64,000 nt of DNA from Streptomyces sp. MNU76 (GCF_020982545.1 NZ_JAJKLK010000022.1:428383-492382), one strand, 5' to 3'; counted from the stretch's first letter, positions 18,245 through 26,971 are shown. Notes: a model not told the origin generated them from the letters alone. Made by a program: numbers and translations.

Positions 18245-19627
18245 CTACGCCGCCTGCAAGTCCATGCGCGCACCGAACTCCCGGACCACCGCCTCCTCCC
18301 GGAACGGCTCCAACCGCTGCTGGAAGTCCTCCAGATACTCGGCGCCCCGATTCGATCGCAGCGACCCCAGCAACTCCACCGCCTTCAACCCTGTGTGGCA
18401 GGCCTGCTCGACCTCCCGCTGCTGCACCTGTGCCGTGGCGAGCAGCACGTACCCGATGGCCCGCCGCCGCGCCCGCGATTCCGGATGCTTGGCCAACGAC
18501 TCCTCGGCCCGCCGGGCGGCCGCCTCCGCCTGCCCCAGATCCCGGTGACAGTGCGCCAACTCGTCGGCCAGATAGGCCTCGTCGAAGTGCTTGATCCACA
18601 CCGGGTCGTCCCCGGACGACGGATCCGCCGCCTCCAACGCGTCGACGGCCCGCCCCGCGGCCGCCTGCGCACCGCGCGCGTCCCCCAGCAACGCGTGCCC
18701 GCGCGCCTCCGCCGCGTGGAACATCGACTCCGCGCGCGGAGTCGCCCGCCCCCTCGCTCCTTCCTGCGCCGCGCGCGCCAACTGCGAGATCTCCCGCGGG
18801 TTTCCGAGCTGCGCGGCGAGGTGACTCATGGACGCGGCGAGGACATAGCCGCCGTACGCGCGGTCGCCCGCGGCCTGGGCGAGACGGAGTGCCTGGATGT
18901 AGTACCGCTGGGCGAGACCGGGTTGACCTGTGTCGACGGCCATGTACCCAGCGAGTTCGGTGAGTCGGGCGACCGCCGCGAACAACTCCCGTCCCACGGC
19001 CTCCCGGTAGGAGCCGGCCAGCAGTCCCGAGACGACGCTGTTGAGGTAGTGCACGACGACCGGCCGGATGTGCCCGCTGCCGTACTGGTGGTCGAGGTCC
19101 ACGAGCGCCTGGGTCATCGCGCGCACGGCCGCCACGTCGGCGAGCCCCACCCTGGGCCCCGCCGACCGGGCCACCTGCGAGTCCGGCGCCGAGATCAGCC
19201 AGTCACGGCTGGGCTCTACGAGGGCGGAGGCGGCCACGGAGGAACCGGAGAGGAAGTCCCGCCGTCCCACGTCGCTGCGCCACAGCTCACAGACCTGCTC
19301 GATGGCTCCCAGCACCGTCGGCGAGAACTGCAGGCCGACACCGGACGCCAGGTTCTTGCCGTTGGCCATGCCGATCTCGTCGATGGTGACCGTACGGCCC
19401 AGCTTGCGGCCGAGGGCCTCGGCGATGATCGCGGGCGCCCGGCCCCGCGGCTGCTGTCCGCGCAGCCAGCGCGCGACGGACGTCTTGTCGTAGCGGAGGT
19501 CGAGTCCGTGCTCCGCGCCGCACATGTTGACCCGCCGGGCCAGCCCCGCGTTGGAGCAACCCGCTTCCTGGATGAGCGCCTGCAGTCGTTCGTTCGGCTG
19601 CCTGGCGACGAGCGGCCTTGCGGCCAT
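18245..19627 (-). CDS. NsdA-like TPR regulatory protein
   Basis: 460 residues. The N-terminal ~95 residues look like a helix-turn-helix module (LQALIQEAGCSNAGLARRVN, then YDKTSVARWLRGQQPRGRA). A linker with the motif GRRDFLSGSSVAASA (about 121-135) follows, and then a long array of TPR-like helices. NsdA (SCO5582) of S. coelicolor is a negative regulator of sporulation and antibiotics with this layout, and several paralogues exist; I cannot say which this is. The RRDFL motif looks like a Tat signal but is internal and not followed by a clear hydrophobic core. A palindrome at 19702-19719 lies in its promoter. Confidence 0.75.
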   Translation of the reverse strand: MAARPLVARQPNERLQALIQEAGCSNAGLARRVNMCGAEHGLDLRYDKTSVARWLRGQQPRGRAPAIIAEALGRKLGRTVTIDEIGMANGKNLASGVGLQFSPTVLGAIEQVCELWRSDVGRRDFLSGSSVAASALVEPSRDWLISAPDSQVARSAGPRVGLADVAAVRAMTQALVDLDHQYGSGHIRPVVVHYLNSVVSGLLAGSYREAVGRELFAAVARLTELAGYMAVDTGQPGLAQRYYIQALRLAQAAGDRAYGGYVLAASMSHLAAQLGNPREISQLARAAQEGARGRATPRAESMFHAAEARGHALLGDARGAQAAAGRAVDALEAADPSSGDDPVWIKHFDEAYLADELAHCHRDLGQAEAAARRAEESLAKHPESRARRRAIGYVLLATAQVQQREVEQACHTGLKAVELLGSLRSNRGAEYLEDFQQRLEPFREEAVVREFGARMDLQAA

Positions 19628-19955
19628 GGCGTACCCCCTGTGGCTGTGGTGCCTTGCCCACGCACCGAGTTGACGTGCCTTCAGTGACCGCGCCCCGTCG
19701 CATACGTGTACCCACGTATCGAAAGGATCCGGCCTCGAAGATCAATGCCCCGCCGACATACCGAAGATGCGAGACATACCAGGATTGCCGGGGTAAACAC
19801 GGATGCTGTACCCCACACGTGGCTACCCGGCTCACTCCGTGATCTCTCTCGCGCGCCCCCGGACATGCACCCATGCGCCCCGGGCCCGTTGACGATGCTC
19901 TCCCCCGCGCATGTGACATCCGTAACCCCTGATGACCGCTAGAGTTGTGTTCATC
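19628..19955. other. Divergent promoter region with ATACGTG palindrome
   Basis: About 330 non-coding bases, less GC-rich than the genes on either side. ATACGTG-tacc-CACGTAT (19702-19719) is the only clear symmetric site. Confidence 0.5.
19702..19719. promoter_or_regulatory. Palindrome ATACGTG-N4-CACGTAT
   Basis: Perfect 7-bp arms about 75 bp upstream of the NsdA-like start. A related ACACGTTACGTGT palindrome occurs at 22378-22390. Confidence 0.4.
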
Positions 19956-20615
19956 GTGGAAGAGACCATCGCGGGCCCTGAAGCTGCCCAAATCCCGAAG
20001 CAGCGTGGCGAATCGCTGCTGGACACCGCCGTTCGATACGCCGAAGAGCGCCATTGGGACGTGTTCCCCGGCACTTGGCTGGAAGCCGTCGACGGGGTGC
20101 AGATCTGCTCCTGCGGCAACGCAGCGTGCGCCACCCCCGGCGCGCACCCGGCGCGCGAGGACTGGGCGACCCAGGCGACAGGCAGTGCGACCGTCGCACG
20201 CCGCCTCTGGTCGAAGCAGCCGAACGCGTCGATCCTGCTGCCGACCGGCCGTACGTTCGACACGATCGACGTTCCCGAGACCGCCGGCCTGCTGGCGCTC
20301 GCCCGTATGGAACGCATGGAGCTGACGCTCGGTCCGGTGACCTGGACTCCGGACCGCCGTATGCAGTTCTTCGTGCTCCCGGGCGCGTCGGTCAAGGCCC
20401 CGGACCTGGTGCGGAAGTTGGGCTGGTCGCCGCTCGCGCTCGATCTCAAGGCGCTGGGCGAGGGCGAGTTCGTGGCCGCCCCGCCGACGCGCTACGGATC
20501 CCGGGGCGCCGTGCAGTGGGCCCGCCGCCCCACCCCGGCCAACCGCTGGCTGCCGGACGCGGAAGAACTGATCTCCCCGCTCGCCTACGCGTGCGGCCGG
20601 GACGGCCGCCGGTAA
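19956..20615 (+). CDS. bifunctional primase/polymerase-like domain protein
   Basis: About 219 residues with the N-terminal prim-pol fold (PF09250 type): AVRYAEERHWDVFPGTWLE, the CSCGNAACATPGAHP cysteine segment, and ILLPTGRTFDTIDVPE where active primases have their acidic residues. Streptomyces has stand-alone versions of this domain without the helicase half, with an unclear role. The start is uncertain: GTG 19956 gives M-EETIAGPE, which I prefer from remembered homologues; ATG 19932 is also in frame. Neither has a strong ribosome site. Confidence 0.7.
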   Translation: MEETIAGPEAAQIPKQRGESLLDTAVRYAEERHWDVFPGTWLEAVDGVQICSCGNAACATPGAHPAREDWATQATGSATVARRLWSKQPNASILLPTGRTFDTIDVPETAGLLALARMERMELTLGPVTWTPDRRMQFFVLPGASVKAPDLVRKLGWSPLALDLKALGEGEFVAAPPTRYGSRGAVQWARRPTPANRWLPDAEELISPLAYACGRDGRR

Positions 20616-20721
20616 CACTCCGGGGAGCCGCCCGCGTCCCCTTCCCCCCCAGTGGCCGACCGGGCCACTCACGTGATCCCCTCCATGCGGCACGTGCGAT
20701 GACTGGGTACTGGGGGGGCGT

Positions 20722-21210
20722 ATGGACAGGCAGGGCACCCTGCGACGCGGCATGAGAGTCGGTCTGCTGATGGCCTGCCTTCCGAGCCTGCCCTGGGCCG
20801 CTCTCGCCGTGGTGGTGGCCCCTGTGGAACTCCTCGGAGGAGGGGGCACCCGGCTCGCCGTCCGTGCCCTGCGGTATGCGGCTGTGCTCTCCGGAGGAAG
20901 CCTGGTCGTCGGAGTGCTGATGGGCCTGATCCTCGGCGGAGGCCTGGCGCTCGCCTCTCGCGCCGTCACTCGCGTGTGGGGACTCGCCCTCGTGGGAGGG
21001 CTGCTCGGAGCGCTGCTCTTCCCGGCCGAGTTCGTGGTGGTCACGCTGGGCACGGACGGGGCTTACGCACAGCTCGGGACGACCTTTCTGGCGTGGCCGG
21101 TCATGACGGTGGTGGCGGCCGCGCACAGCGCGGACATCGTGGGCCGGTCCCGCACCCGCGGCTGGCTCTGGACCCCAGGACCGGTACAGCGCCTCGGACG
21201 GGGCCGATGA
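20722..21210 (+). CDS. four-pass integral membrane protein
   Basis: 162 residues starting at ATG 20722. Hydrophobic segments lie at roughly residues 13-36, 48-72, 84-104 and 116-136, joined by short loops and ending in an Arg-rich tail. No known family motif. Its own promoter is likely in the 106-bp gap after the prim-pol gene. Function unknown. Confidence 0.65.
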   Translation: MDRQGTLRRGMRVGLLMACLPSLPWAALAVVVAPVELLGGGGTRLAVRALRYAAVLSGGSLVVGVLMGLILGGGLALASRAVTRVWGLALVGGLLGALLFPAEFVVVTLGTDGAYAQLGTTFLAWPVMTVVAAAHSADIVGRSRTRGWLWTPGPVQRLGRGR

Positions 21211-21283
21211 CACCGAGGGACACGGCCTTGCCGACCGACGCCGTCGCGGGTGACGGGACCGGAGCGTGGCTGGGCCCTCGTGC

Positions 21284-22141
21284 TCAGGCCGAGAAGCCGT
21301 CCAGGAACGGCTCTATCGCCGCGCGCCACGCGTCCGGCTGGTCGTAGTGGACCAGGTGGCCCGCGTCGGCGACCTCCGCGTACTGGCCGTGGGGCAGCAC
21401 CCGGACCATCTCCTGGGCCTCGGCGCGTCCCAGCTCCCCGTCGAGGCCGCGGACGACGAGGGCCGGGCAGCGCACCTGGGTCAGCTCCTCCCAGTGCGCG
21501 TCGTAGACCCAGGTCTCACGGGTCGTCAGCATCTGCTCGGGTTCGAACACGGGCCGCCAGCCGTCGGGCCCCTCGTGCATGACCTCGGCGTAGAACTCGC
21601 CCCGGGACGGGCTGGGGCGCTCCACCCAGGGGTCGTCCTCGCCGAACCACTTGCGGACGTCGGCGAGGGTGGCGAACGGCAGCGGCCAGGCCTTGAACCA
21701 GTTCTCCCACTCGCGCTGCGAGGCGGCGCCGAGCGCCGAGGCCCGCATGTCGCAGATGATCAGTCCGCTCACCAGGTCGGGGCGGCGCGCGGCCAGCTGC
21801 CAGGCGGTCAGCGCGCCCATGGCGTGGCCGATGAGGACGACCGGGGCGAGACCCAGCTGTTCGACGGCGGCCTCGGCGTCCTCGACGTAGGCCTCGCGGG
21901 TGTACGCGGCCTGCTCGGGCTTCGCGCTCTGGCCGTGTCCGCGCTGGTCGAGCGCCACGGCACGGTGGCGTTCGGAGAGCCAGCGGGCGGTGGGGGCCCA
22001 GTGCGAGGCGCGGCCCATGAGGCCGTGCAGTAACAGCACCCCGGGCCGGGGTTCGTTCTCGCCGGTCTTGGGCGGGTCGCCGAACTCCCAGGCGGCGAGA
22101 CTCACGCCGCCCGCTCCCCTCACGTCGATGCGCCGCACCAT
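21284..22141 (-). CDS. alpha/beta hydrolase-fold protein with Ala at the nucleophile position
   Basis: 285 residues with the alpha/beta-hydrolase layout: oxyanion loop LLLHGLMGRASHW, DQRGHGQSAKP, and the catalytic His region DAGHLVHYDQPDAW. The nucleophile elbow reads GHAMGA instead of GHSMGA (codon GCC), so the usual serine is absent. The ATG at 22141 is preceded by a G-rich ribosome site; an upstream in-frame ATG at 22381 would add 80 unrelated residues. It is either a non-hydrolytic member (compare cofactor-less dioxygenases and lyases of this fold) or an inactive one. Confidence 0.82.
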   Translation of the reverse strand: MVRRIDVRGAGGVSLAAWEFGDPPKTGENEPRPGVLLLHGLMGRASHWAPTARWLSERHRAVALDQRGHGQSAKPEQAAYTREAYVEDAEAAVEQLGLAPVVLIGHAMGALTAWQLAARRPDLVSGLIICDMRASALGAASQREWENWFKAWPLPFATLADVRKWFGEDDPWVERPSPSRGEFYAEVMHEGPDGWRPVFEPEQMLTTRETWVYDAHWEELTQVRCPALVVRGLDGELGRAEAQEMVRVLPHGQYAEVADAGHLVHYDQPDAWRAAIEPFLDGFSA

Positions 22142-22377
22142 TGGCACCCCCCAGACTCCCGCCCGGACCGCTCGCTCCCGCCTCTCGCTCTCGCTTCGAG
22201 CCGGCCGGTCCACTCGTCCCAACTGCTGTCGTACCGCTGTCGTGCTGCTTCCGTAGTGCATCCGCTGTCGCTTCCGCCCTGGCCCTCGCCGTCGCTCGCC
22301 GTTGCTCCAGCTGCTGTCGTGCGCCGTGCGTGCCGCTCGGACGGCGAGCACTTGTGTTACAGCGTGCATATCGGTTG

Positions 22378-22390
22378 ACACGTTACGTGT
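22378..22390. promoter_or_regulatory. Palindrome ACACGTTACGTGT
   Basis: Perfect 5+3+5 palindrome overlapping a consensus -35-like TTGACA, about 240 bp upstream of the alpha/beta hydrolase start. Confidence 0.4.
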
Positions 22391-22445
22391 GGGGCGCTCG
22401 CATCAGTCATGGCGCGGGTCACACAGCGACACGCCACCCACGTTA

Positions 22446-22461
22446 TCGAATACACATTCGA
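22446..22461. promoter_or_regulatory. Palindrome TCGAAT-N4-ATTCGA
   Basis: Perfect 6-bp arms in an AT-rich pocket of a GC-rich intergenic region; candidate operator. Confidence 0.4.
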
Positions 22462-22627
22462 AGATGCCGCTCTTGGCGACAACACCCCTCATTCGAGTGA
22501 CCTCCCTCAAGGATTGCCCGCCGCCGCCGAGGGGAGATCTTCAACGGGAGGCGGACCGCTCGGGGAAAACGGTCCGAGGGGGATGACCCTGGGAGCTCGG
22601 GGCTCCGGGTCAGCACAGGGGAGGACA

Positions 22628-22655
22628 GGCCCCGGCGCCGCACGGCGCCGGGGCC
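22628..22655. terminator. Strong GC hairpin
   Basis: Perfect 13-bp inverted repeat GGCCCCGGCGCCG / CGGCGCCGGGGCC with 2 nt between the arms. No annotated gene ends nearby. Confidence 0.6.
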
Positions 22656-22742
22656 CTCCTCACGTCCACGGCACATCCGCCCCGCCCCCTCCCTCACCAC
22701 CCGGGATCCTCGTCTCGGGCGGCCAAGAGCCCCTCAGGTCAT

Positions 22743-23849
22743 ATGCCTCACGCGCAAGCCTCGCATGCGAAGGGCCCGAGCGCTGCGATTCGGCGCACTG
22801 AATCTTGGATTGGACGGGTTCCCGGACACGGGCCCCAACACACCACAACTTCCCCTCCCGCACCGGGAGTTGGCGGGGGATGCGGACATCCGCCGACACG
22901 CGTCGACCAGCGTGCGACGGCGGGCACGCGGACCGCCCCCGACGAGGATCGGCGGGGTGAGGGCAGAGGTGTGGCAGGTGTGAGGGGCGGGCGTGGGCAC
23001 GGCGGGCGGCCCGGGCGCGAGCGGGGTGCCGGTGCGGGCCCGGGCCCGGGAGGGTCAGCGCTTGGCGACGAACACGTGGGAGGCGACGTCCGCCTCCAGC
23101 TCCGCCGCCTCACCGCCGCTGCCCACGAGGACACCGCCGGCCGCCTCCGTCACGCTCACCACGGAACCGGGCTGCACGCCCGCGCGGCGCAGCGTGTACA
23201 TCAGCTGGGCGTCCGTCTGGATGGGCTCGCCGATCCGGCGTACGACGACGGTCTTGCCCTCGGTCCCCGGGTCGAGGTCGGCCAGCGACACCATGCCCTC
23301 GTCCAGGAAGGGGTCCGCGCCGTCCTTCTCACCCAGCTCCTCCAGGCCCGGGATCGGGTTGCCGTACGGCGACTCCGTGGGGTGGCGCAGCAGCTCCAGG
23401 ACGCGGCGCTCGACCGCCTCGCTCATCACGTGCTCCCAGCGACACGCCTCCGCGTGCACCTGCTCCCACTCCAGACCGATCACGTCGACGAGCAGGCACT
23501 CCGCGAGGCGGTGCTTGCGCATCACACGCGTCGCCAGCCGACGACCCTCCTCGGTGAGCTCCAGGTGACGGTCCGCGGCGACGGACACCAGGCCGTCGCG
23601 CTCCATGCGCGCGACCGTCTGGCTCACCGTGGGGCCGCTCTGGTCGAGCCGCTCGGCGATCCGGGCGCGCATGGGGACCACACCTTCCTCCTCCAGCTCG
23701 AGGATGGTGCGGAGATACATCTCCGTCGTGTCGATCAGTCCGGACATACGTGCCCCTCGATGAGATTCAGCCGGAGGCTGCGACGGCCACACCGGCTTGC
23801 TGCGGCTTGCTGCGCTGGCCCTGGACCCAATTCTTACGCATCCGACTGA
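22743..23849 (+). other. Antiparallel ORF across dmdR1 (adm-like)
   Basis: A 368-codon open frame lies antisense over the whole dmdR1 gene. In S. coelicolor the gene adm was described as an expressed ORF antiparallel to dmdR1, so this frame could be its counterpart, though which start would be used is unclear. The composition (Arg/His/Leu/Val-rich) is also what GC-rich antisense frames look like by chance. I record it only because of that precedent. Confidence 0.3.
23055..23747 (-). CDS. dmdR1: DtxR/IdeR-family iron-dependent repressor DmdR1
   Basis: 230 residues. N-terminal winged helix (ARIAERLDQSGPTVSQTVARM), dimerisation helices with metal ligands (HRLAECLLVDVIGLEW, then EACRWEHVMSEAVERR), and a C-terminal SH3-like/FeoA domain (PGSVVSVTEAAGGVLVG). 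With Fe2+ bound it represses siderophore and iron-uptake genes, and in S. coelicolor DmdR1 is the main iron regulator. ATG 23747. Its place beside the SIS-domain gene matches the SCO4393/SCO4394 pair as I remember it. No iron box is evident at its own promoter. Confidence 0.9.
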   Translation of the reverse strand: MSGLIDTTEMYLRTILELEEEGVVPMRARIAERLDQSGPTVSQTVARMERDGLVSVAADRHLELTEEGRRLATRVMRKHRLAECLLVDVIGLEWEQVHAEACRWEHVMSEAVERRVLELLRHPTESPYGNPIPGLEELGEKDGADPFLDEGMVSLADLDPGTEGKTVVVRRIGEPIQTDAQLMYTLRRAGVQPGSVVSVTEAAGGVLVGSGGEAAELEADVASHVFVAKR

Positions 23850-24150
23850 CAACCGGGTGGCGCCGGGGGAACGACGGCGGTATGAGCCCGGTCAGGTGGC
23901 CGATTTGCGACCTGATGCCCCACTTTCCGGCGCCGGCCTACCGTGGGGCCGGCTTGCCCGGGGTGGGCGGCCGAGGCCGGGGCGTGGGTGCGGGCGGGTG
24001 GGGCTGCTCGCGCAGTTCCCCGCGCCTCTGGAGAGCAGGGGCCGCGCCCCGCGCCTCCGGCCCACGCTTCTCGTATTGACACCCCACTGGTCCAGACCAC
24101 TAACGTGATCGGCGTCACCAAGGACTCGCGGAAGGCGGAGGGGTCGGCAC
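23748..24150. other. Divergent intergenic region with hairpin repeat
   Basis: About 400 bases between dmdR1 and the SIS gene. It holds a copy of the dispersed repeat (24003-24050) and no gene. Promoters for both genes must lie here, but I cannot identify hexamers with confidence. Confidence 0.5.
24003..24050. repeat. Dispersed Streptomyces hairpin repeat
   Basis: GCTCGCGCAGTTCCCCGCGC arm followed by the small hairpin GGGGC-CGC-GCCCC. Confidence 0.6.
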
Positions 24151-24912
24151 ATGGGGCTGGACGGCGGCACGGCGGGTGGGCGGTTCCTCGACGCGGCGAT
24201 CGGGCTGCTCGAACGCGTACGGGACGAGGAGGCAGGGTCGATCACCGCGGCGGGAGAGCTGATCGCGGACACGGTCGTCACCGGCGGACGCCTGTTCGCG
24301 TTCGGCGCCGGCCACTCCTCGCTCGCCGCCCAGGACCTCGTCTACCGGGCCGGCGGACTCGCGCTGATGAACCTGCTGGCGGTCCCCGGCGCCGTGGGCG
24401 TGGACGTGGTGCCCGCCACCCTCGGATCCGCGCTGGAACGGGTCGACGGGCTCGCGACCGCCGTGCTCGACAGCAGCCCGCTGCGGGCCGGCGACCTGCT
24501 CGTGGTGATCTCGCTCTCCGGCCGCAACGCGCTGCCCGTCGAGATGGCCTCGCACGCCCGTGAACTGGGCGCGAAGGTCATCGGCGTCACCTCGGTCGCG
24601 TACGCCACGCGCACGACGTCCCGCCACTCCTCCGGCACCTTCCTCAAGGACCACTGCGACCTCGTCCTCGACTCGAAGATCGCGGTCGGCGACGCCGAAC
24701 TCACCCTCGACACCATCCCCGCCCCCTTCGCCCCGGCCTCCACCGTCGTCACCTCGGCGATCCTGCAGTCGGTCATGGCCACCGCCGCCGCCTCCCTCGC
24801 GGACCGGGGCGTCGAACCGCCCCTGCTGCGCTCCGGCAACGTCGACGGCGGGCTCGACTGGAACGACCGGGTGATGCGCGAGTACGGAGATCGGATCTTC
24901 TACCTCCGCTGA
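24151..24912 (+). CDS. SIS-domain sugar-phosphate-binding protein
   Basis: 253-residue SIS (sugar isomerase) protein. Conserved phosphosugar loops are GAGHSSLAAQDL (about 52-63) and SLSGRNALPVEMA (about 117-129). It is closest in layout to YfeU/MurNAc-6-P etherase-like or GmhA-like stand-alone SIS proteins, but lacks the features that would settle the reaction. The ATG at 24151 follows GGAGGGG. It may act in amino-sugar or cell-wall sugar recycling, which is inference. Divergent from dmdR1. Confidence 0.82.
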   Translation: MGLDGGTAGGRFLDAAIGLLERVRDEEAGSITAAGELIADTVVTGGRLFAFGAGHSSLAAQDLVYRAGGLALMNLLAVPGAVGVDVVPATLGSALERVDGLATAVLDSSPLRAGDLLVVISLSGRNALPVEMASHARELGAKVIGVTSVAYATRTTSRHSSGTFLKDHCDLVLDSKIAVGDAELTLDTIPAPFAPASTVVTSAILQSVMATAAASLADRGVEPPLLRSGNVDGGLDWNDRVMREYGDRIFYLR

Positions 24913-24979
24913 CTGCGCCCCTGGATTCGTGGGAACGCTGAGAAGGGTGAGGAGGAAATCCGGCGTACAACGATTTCGT

Positions 24980-25005
24980 CCACATCTTGCGTGAAGCAGA
25001 TGTGG
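24980..25005. promoter_or_regulatory. Inverted repeat CCACATCT-N10-AGATGTGG
   Basis: Perfect 8-bp arms 97 bp before the preferred start of the PAS protein gene. Candidate operator, or transcript hairpin if transcription starts earlier. Confidence 0.45.
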
Positions 25006-25101
25006 GCTGGGTCACGTTCGAGTTGAATGATGACGAGTGAGCGAACCGACGCGCCGTACCAGCCGTACATGCGGACGCAACGCAGCCTGCAGGGGGTTCA
25101 G

Positions 25102-26601
25102 GTGAGTGCTTCCCGGCGTACCGGGGCCACCGACGAACTCGGGCCCGACAAGCCCGAGCGAGACGGCCCGACGAACGACGACACCGAGGACACCGAGGAC
25201 ACCGAGGACATCGAGGACACGGTGAACACCGAGGACACCGAAGGCACCGAGGGCTCCACGGATTCCGCGGACTCCGGTGGCTCCGACCTCCTCGCCGCCC
25301 TCCTGGACGGGATGGACGCGGCCCTCTGCGCCTTCGACGCCGACGGCGTCGTCACCCACTGGAACCGCGAGGCCGAACGCATCCTGGGCTGGAGCACCGA
25401 GGAGGCCGTGGGCCGCCGCGGCTTCGCCGGGTGGGCGGTCCGCACCGCCGACGCCGAGGAGGTCGAGGGGCGGCTGATGGCCGCCATGCACGCCAGCGGC
25501 CGGCAGGTGCACGAGTTCGCCCTGGTCACCAAGGACGGCGGGCGCGTCCTGGTCCGCACCCAGTCCGCCGCCGTACGCGGACCCGACGGCAAGCCCGCCG
25601 GCCTCTACTGCGCCTTCAGCGAGGTCCACGCCCAGATCGACCTCGAACGGTCCATCGCGCTCAGCGAGGCCCTCTTCGAGGACGCCTCCTGGGGCGTCGT
25701 CCTCGTCGACGCCGACCTGCGCCCCGCCGTCGTCAACGCCCACGCCGCCCGCTCCCTCGGCATCGGCCGCACGGCCGTCCTCGGACGCCCCCTCGGCGAA
25801 CTGCTCGCCCAGGGCGCCGAGGAACTGGAGAGCGCCCTCACCCATGTCCTCGCCGAGGGCGCCCCGCCCGCGCCCGCGGAGATCTGGGTCGGCGTCCGCA
25901 CCCCCGACGGCGAGAAGCGGCGGTGCTGGCGGAGCGGATTCCTCCGCCTCGCCTCCCCCCTCGCCGAGGAGCCCGTACCGCTCGGCGTCGGCTGGCTCTT
26001 CCAGGACATCACCGAGTCCAAACAGACCGAGCAGGAGGCCTCGCAGCTCCGCTTCCGCGTCAACCAGCTCCACCGGGCCGCACGCGCCGCCTCCGAGTGC
26101 GAGGACCCCGGCGAGGCCGCCACCGTCCACCTCGACTTCGCCCTCGCCGGCTTCGCCGACCACGCCCTCATCGACCGCGTGGCCGGAGGGTCGATGGCCG
26201 ACGGCGAGGGGCCCGCCCGGCTCGTCCGCGCCGCCGCCACACCCTCCGGCCGGCCCGGCCCCAGCCATCTCGCCGGTCACGCCGGCATCCCCGTCCGCTA
26301 CGGCCCCGGGCACCCCGCCCTGCAGTGCGTGGAGCGCGCCGGCTCGGTCCGCGCCAGCGCCGGTACGGCCGCACCGGGGACGGCCCGCGAGTGGGCCACG
26401 GGGCGCCAGTGGCCCCCGGAGACCGTGCACGCCCTCTGCGCGGTCCTCCGTAGCCGCGGCCGCACCCTCGGCGTCGTCACCTTCCTCCGCGGCGCGGGCC
26501 GCACCCCGTTCGAACGCACGGACGCGGTCTACGCGGAGGACGTCGCCATACACATCGCGGCGGCCCTGGACCTGGAGGCACTGGAGAGGTCGTCGGAGTA
26601 G
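25102..26601 (+). CDS. PAS-domain sensor/regulator with GAF-like C-terminus
   Basis: 499 residues from GTG 25102, which has AGGGGG five bases upstream; ATG 25027 is also in frame but has no ribosome site. After an acidic D-T-E repeat (9-bp GACACCGAG units) come PAS 1 (ALLDGMDAALCAFDADGVVTHWN, WNREAERILGWS), PAS 2 (FEDASWGVVLVDADLRPAVVN) with a PAC segment, and a GAF-like domain ending LEALERSSE. The PP2C or histidine-kinase output domain usually found with these is absent, so it may be a sensor that signals through protein contacts. Confidence 0.78.
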   Translation: MSASRRTGATDELGPDKPERDGPTNDDTEDTEDTEDIEDTVNTEDTEGTEGSTDSADSGGSDLLAALLDGMDAALCAFDADGVVTHWNREAERILGWSTEEAVGRRGFAGWAVRTADAEEVEGRLMAAMHASGRQVHEFALVTKDGGRVLVRTQSAAVRGPDGKPAGLYCAFSEVHAQIDLERSIALSEALFEDASWGVVLVDADLRPAVVNAHAARSLGIGRTAVLGRPLGELLAQGAEELESALTHVLAEGAPPAPAEIWVGVRTPDGEKRRCWRSGFLRLASPLAEEPVPLGVGWLFQDITESKQTEQEASQLRFRVNQLHRAARAASECEDPGEAATVHLDFALAGFADHALIDRVAGGSMADGEGPARLVRAAATPSGRPGPSHLAGHAGIPVRYGPGHPALQCVERAGSVRASAGTAAPGTAREWATGRQWPPETVHALCAVLRSRGRTLGVVTFLRGAGRTPFERTDAVYAEDVAIHIAAALDLEALERSSE

Positions 26602-26736
26602 GCGCCACGGCGAGGGCCTGGAGGCGCTGAAGCGGGCGTCGAGTAATCCCTCGGCAATCCCCTCGGAAAATCACTTGAGCGTCTCCGGGACGCTTCTTAA
26701 GGTGTGCGGTACACGAGAGAGGAGGTGGTTCGGCAG

Positions 26737-26775
26737 ATGTATTGCAACCGGACGCGTGAGGTGGCTGCGGGCTAG
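26737..26775 (+). CDS. candidate leader peptide 1 (MYCNRTREVAAG)
   Basis: A 12-residue ORF with a strong GAGAGGAGGTGG ribosome site at 26716-26727. The surrounding sequence looks structured, and I have a memory of this whole block recurring in Streptomyces, which needs a search to confirm. Too short for a functional protein; the role would be to couple translation to RNA folding. Confidence 0.5.
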   Translation: MYCNRTREVAAG

Positions 26776-26854
26776 CGGCCCAGCACCACACACAGTGCGG
26801 TGCCGGACCAGTGCGTACTGAGCGCGCAGCCGGCCCAATCTCAAGCAGTCACCC

Positions 26855-26926
26855 GACCCGCAGACTCGCCGGTACGTCCGGCCGGCTTCTTCGCCTTCTG
26901 GCGGAGGGACCCAGAGTCTGCGGGTC
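26855..26926 (+). promoter_or_regulatory. 13-bp inverted repeat (attenuator-like stem)
   Basis: GACCCGCAGACTC (26855-26867) pairs perfectly with GAGTCTGCGGGTC (26914-26926), enclosing 46 nt. It lies between the two leader ORFs and is followed by a second small CTGCG/CGCAG-type stem near 26926-26960. Confidence 0.6.
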
Positions 26927-26971
26927 GTCTGCGTTTCGCCTGCGCTTCGTAGGGCGCAGTATGCTTTCACC

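Larger units (their letters stand above)
22142..23054. other. Long intergenic region with palindromes and a strong terminator
   Basis: About 900 bases with no convincing protein gene. It holds ACACGTTACGTGT (22378-22390) overlapping a TTGACA hexamer (22375-22380), TCGAAT-acac-ATTCGA (22446-22461), and a very strong GC hairpin at 22628-22655. The arrangement would fit a small RNA ending at the hairpin. Reading frames here are low-complexity. Confidence 0.5.
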
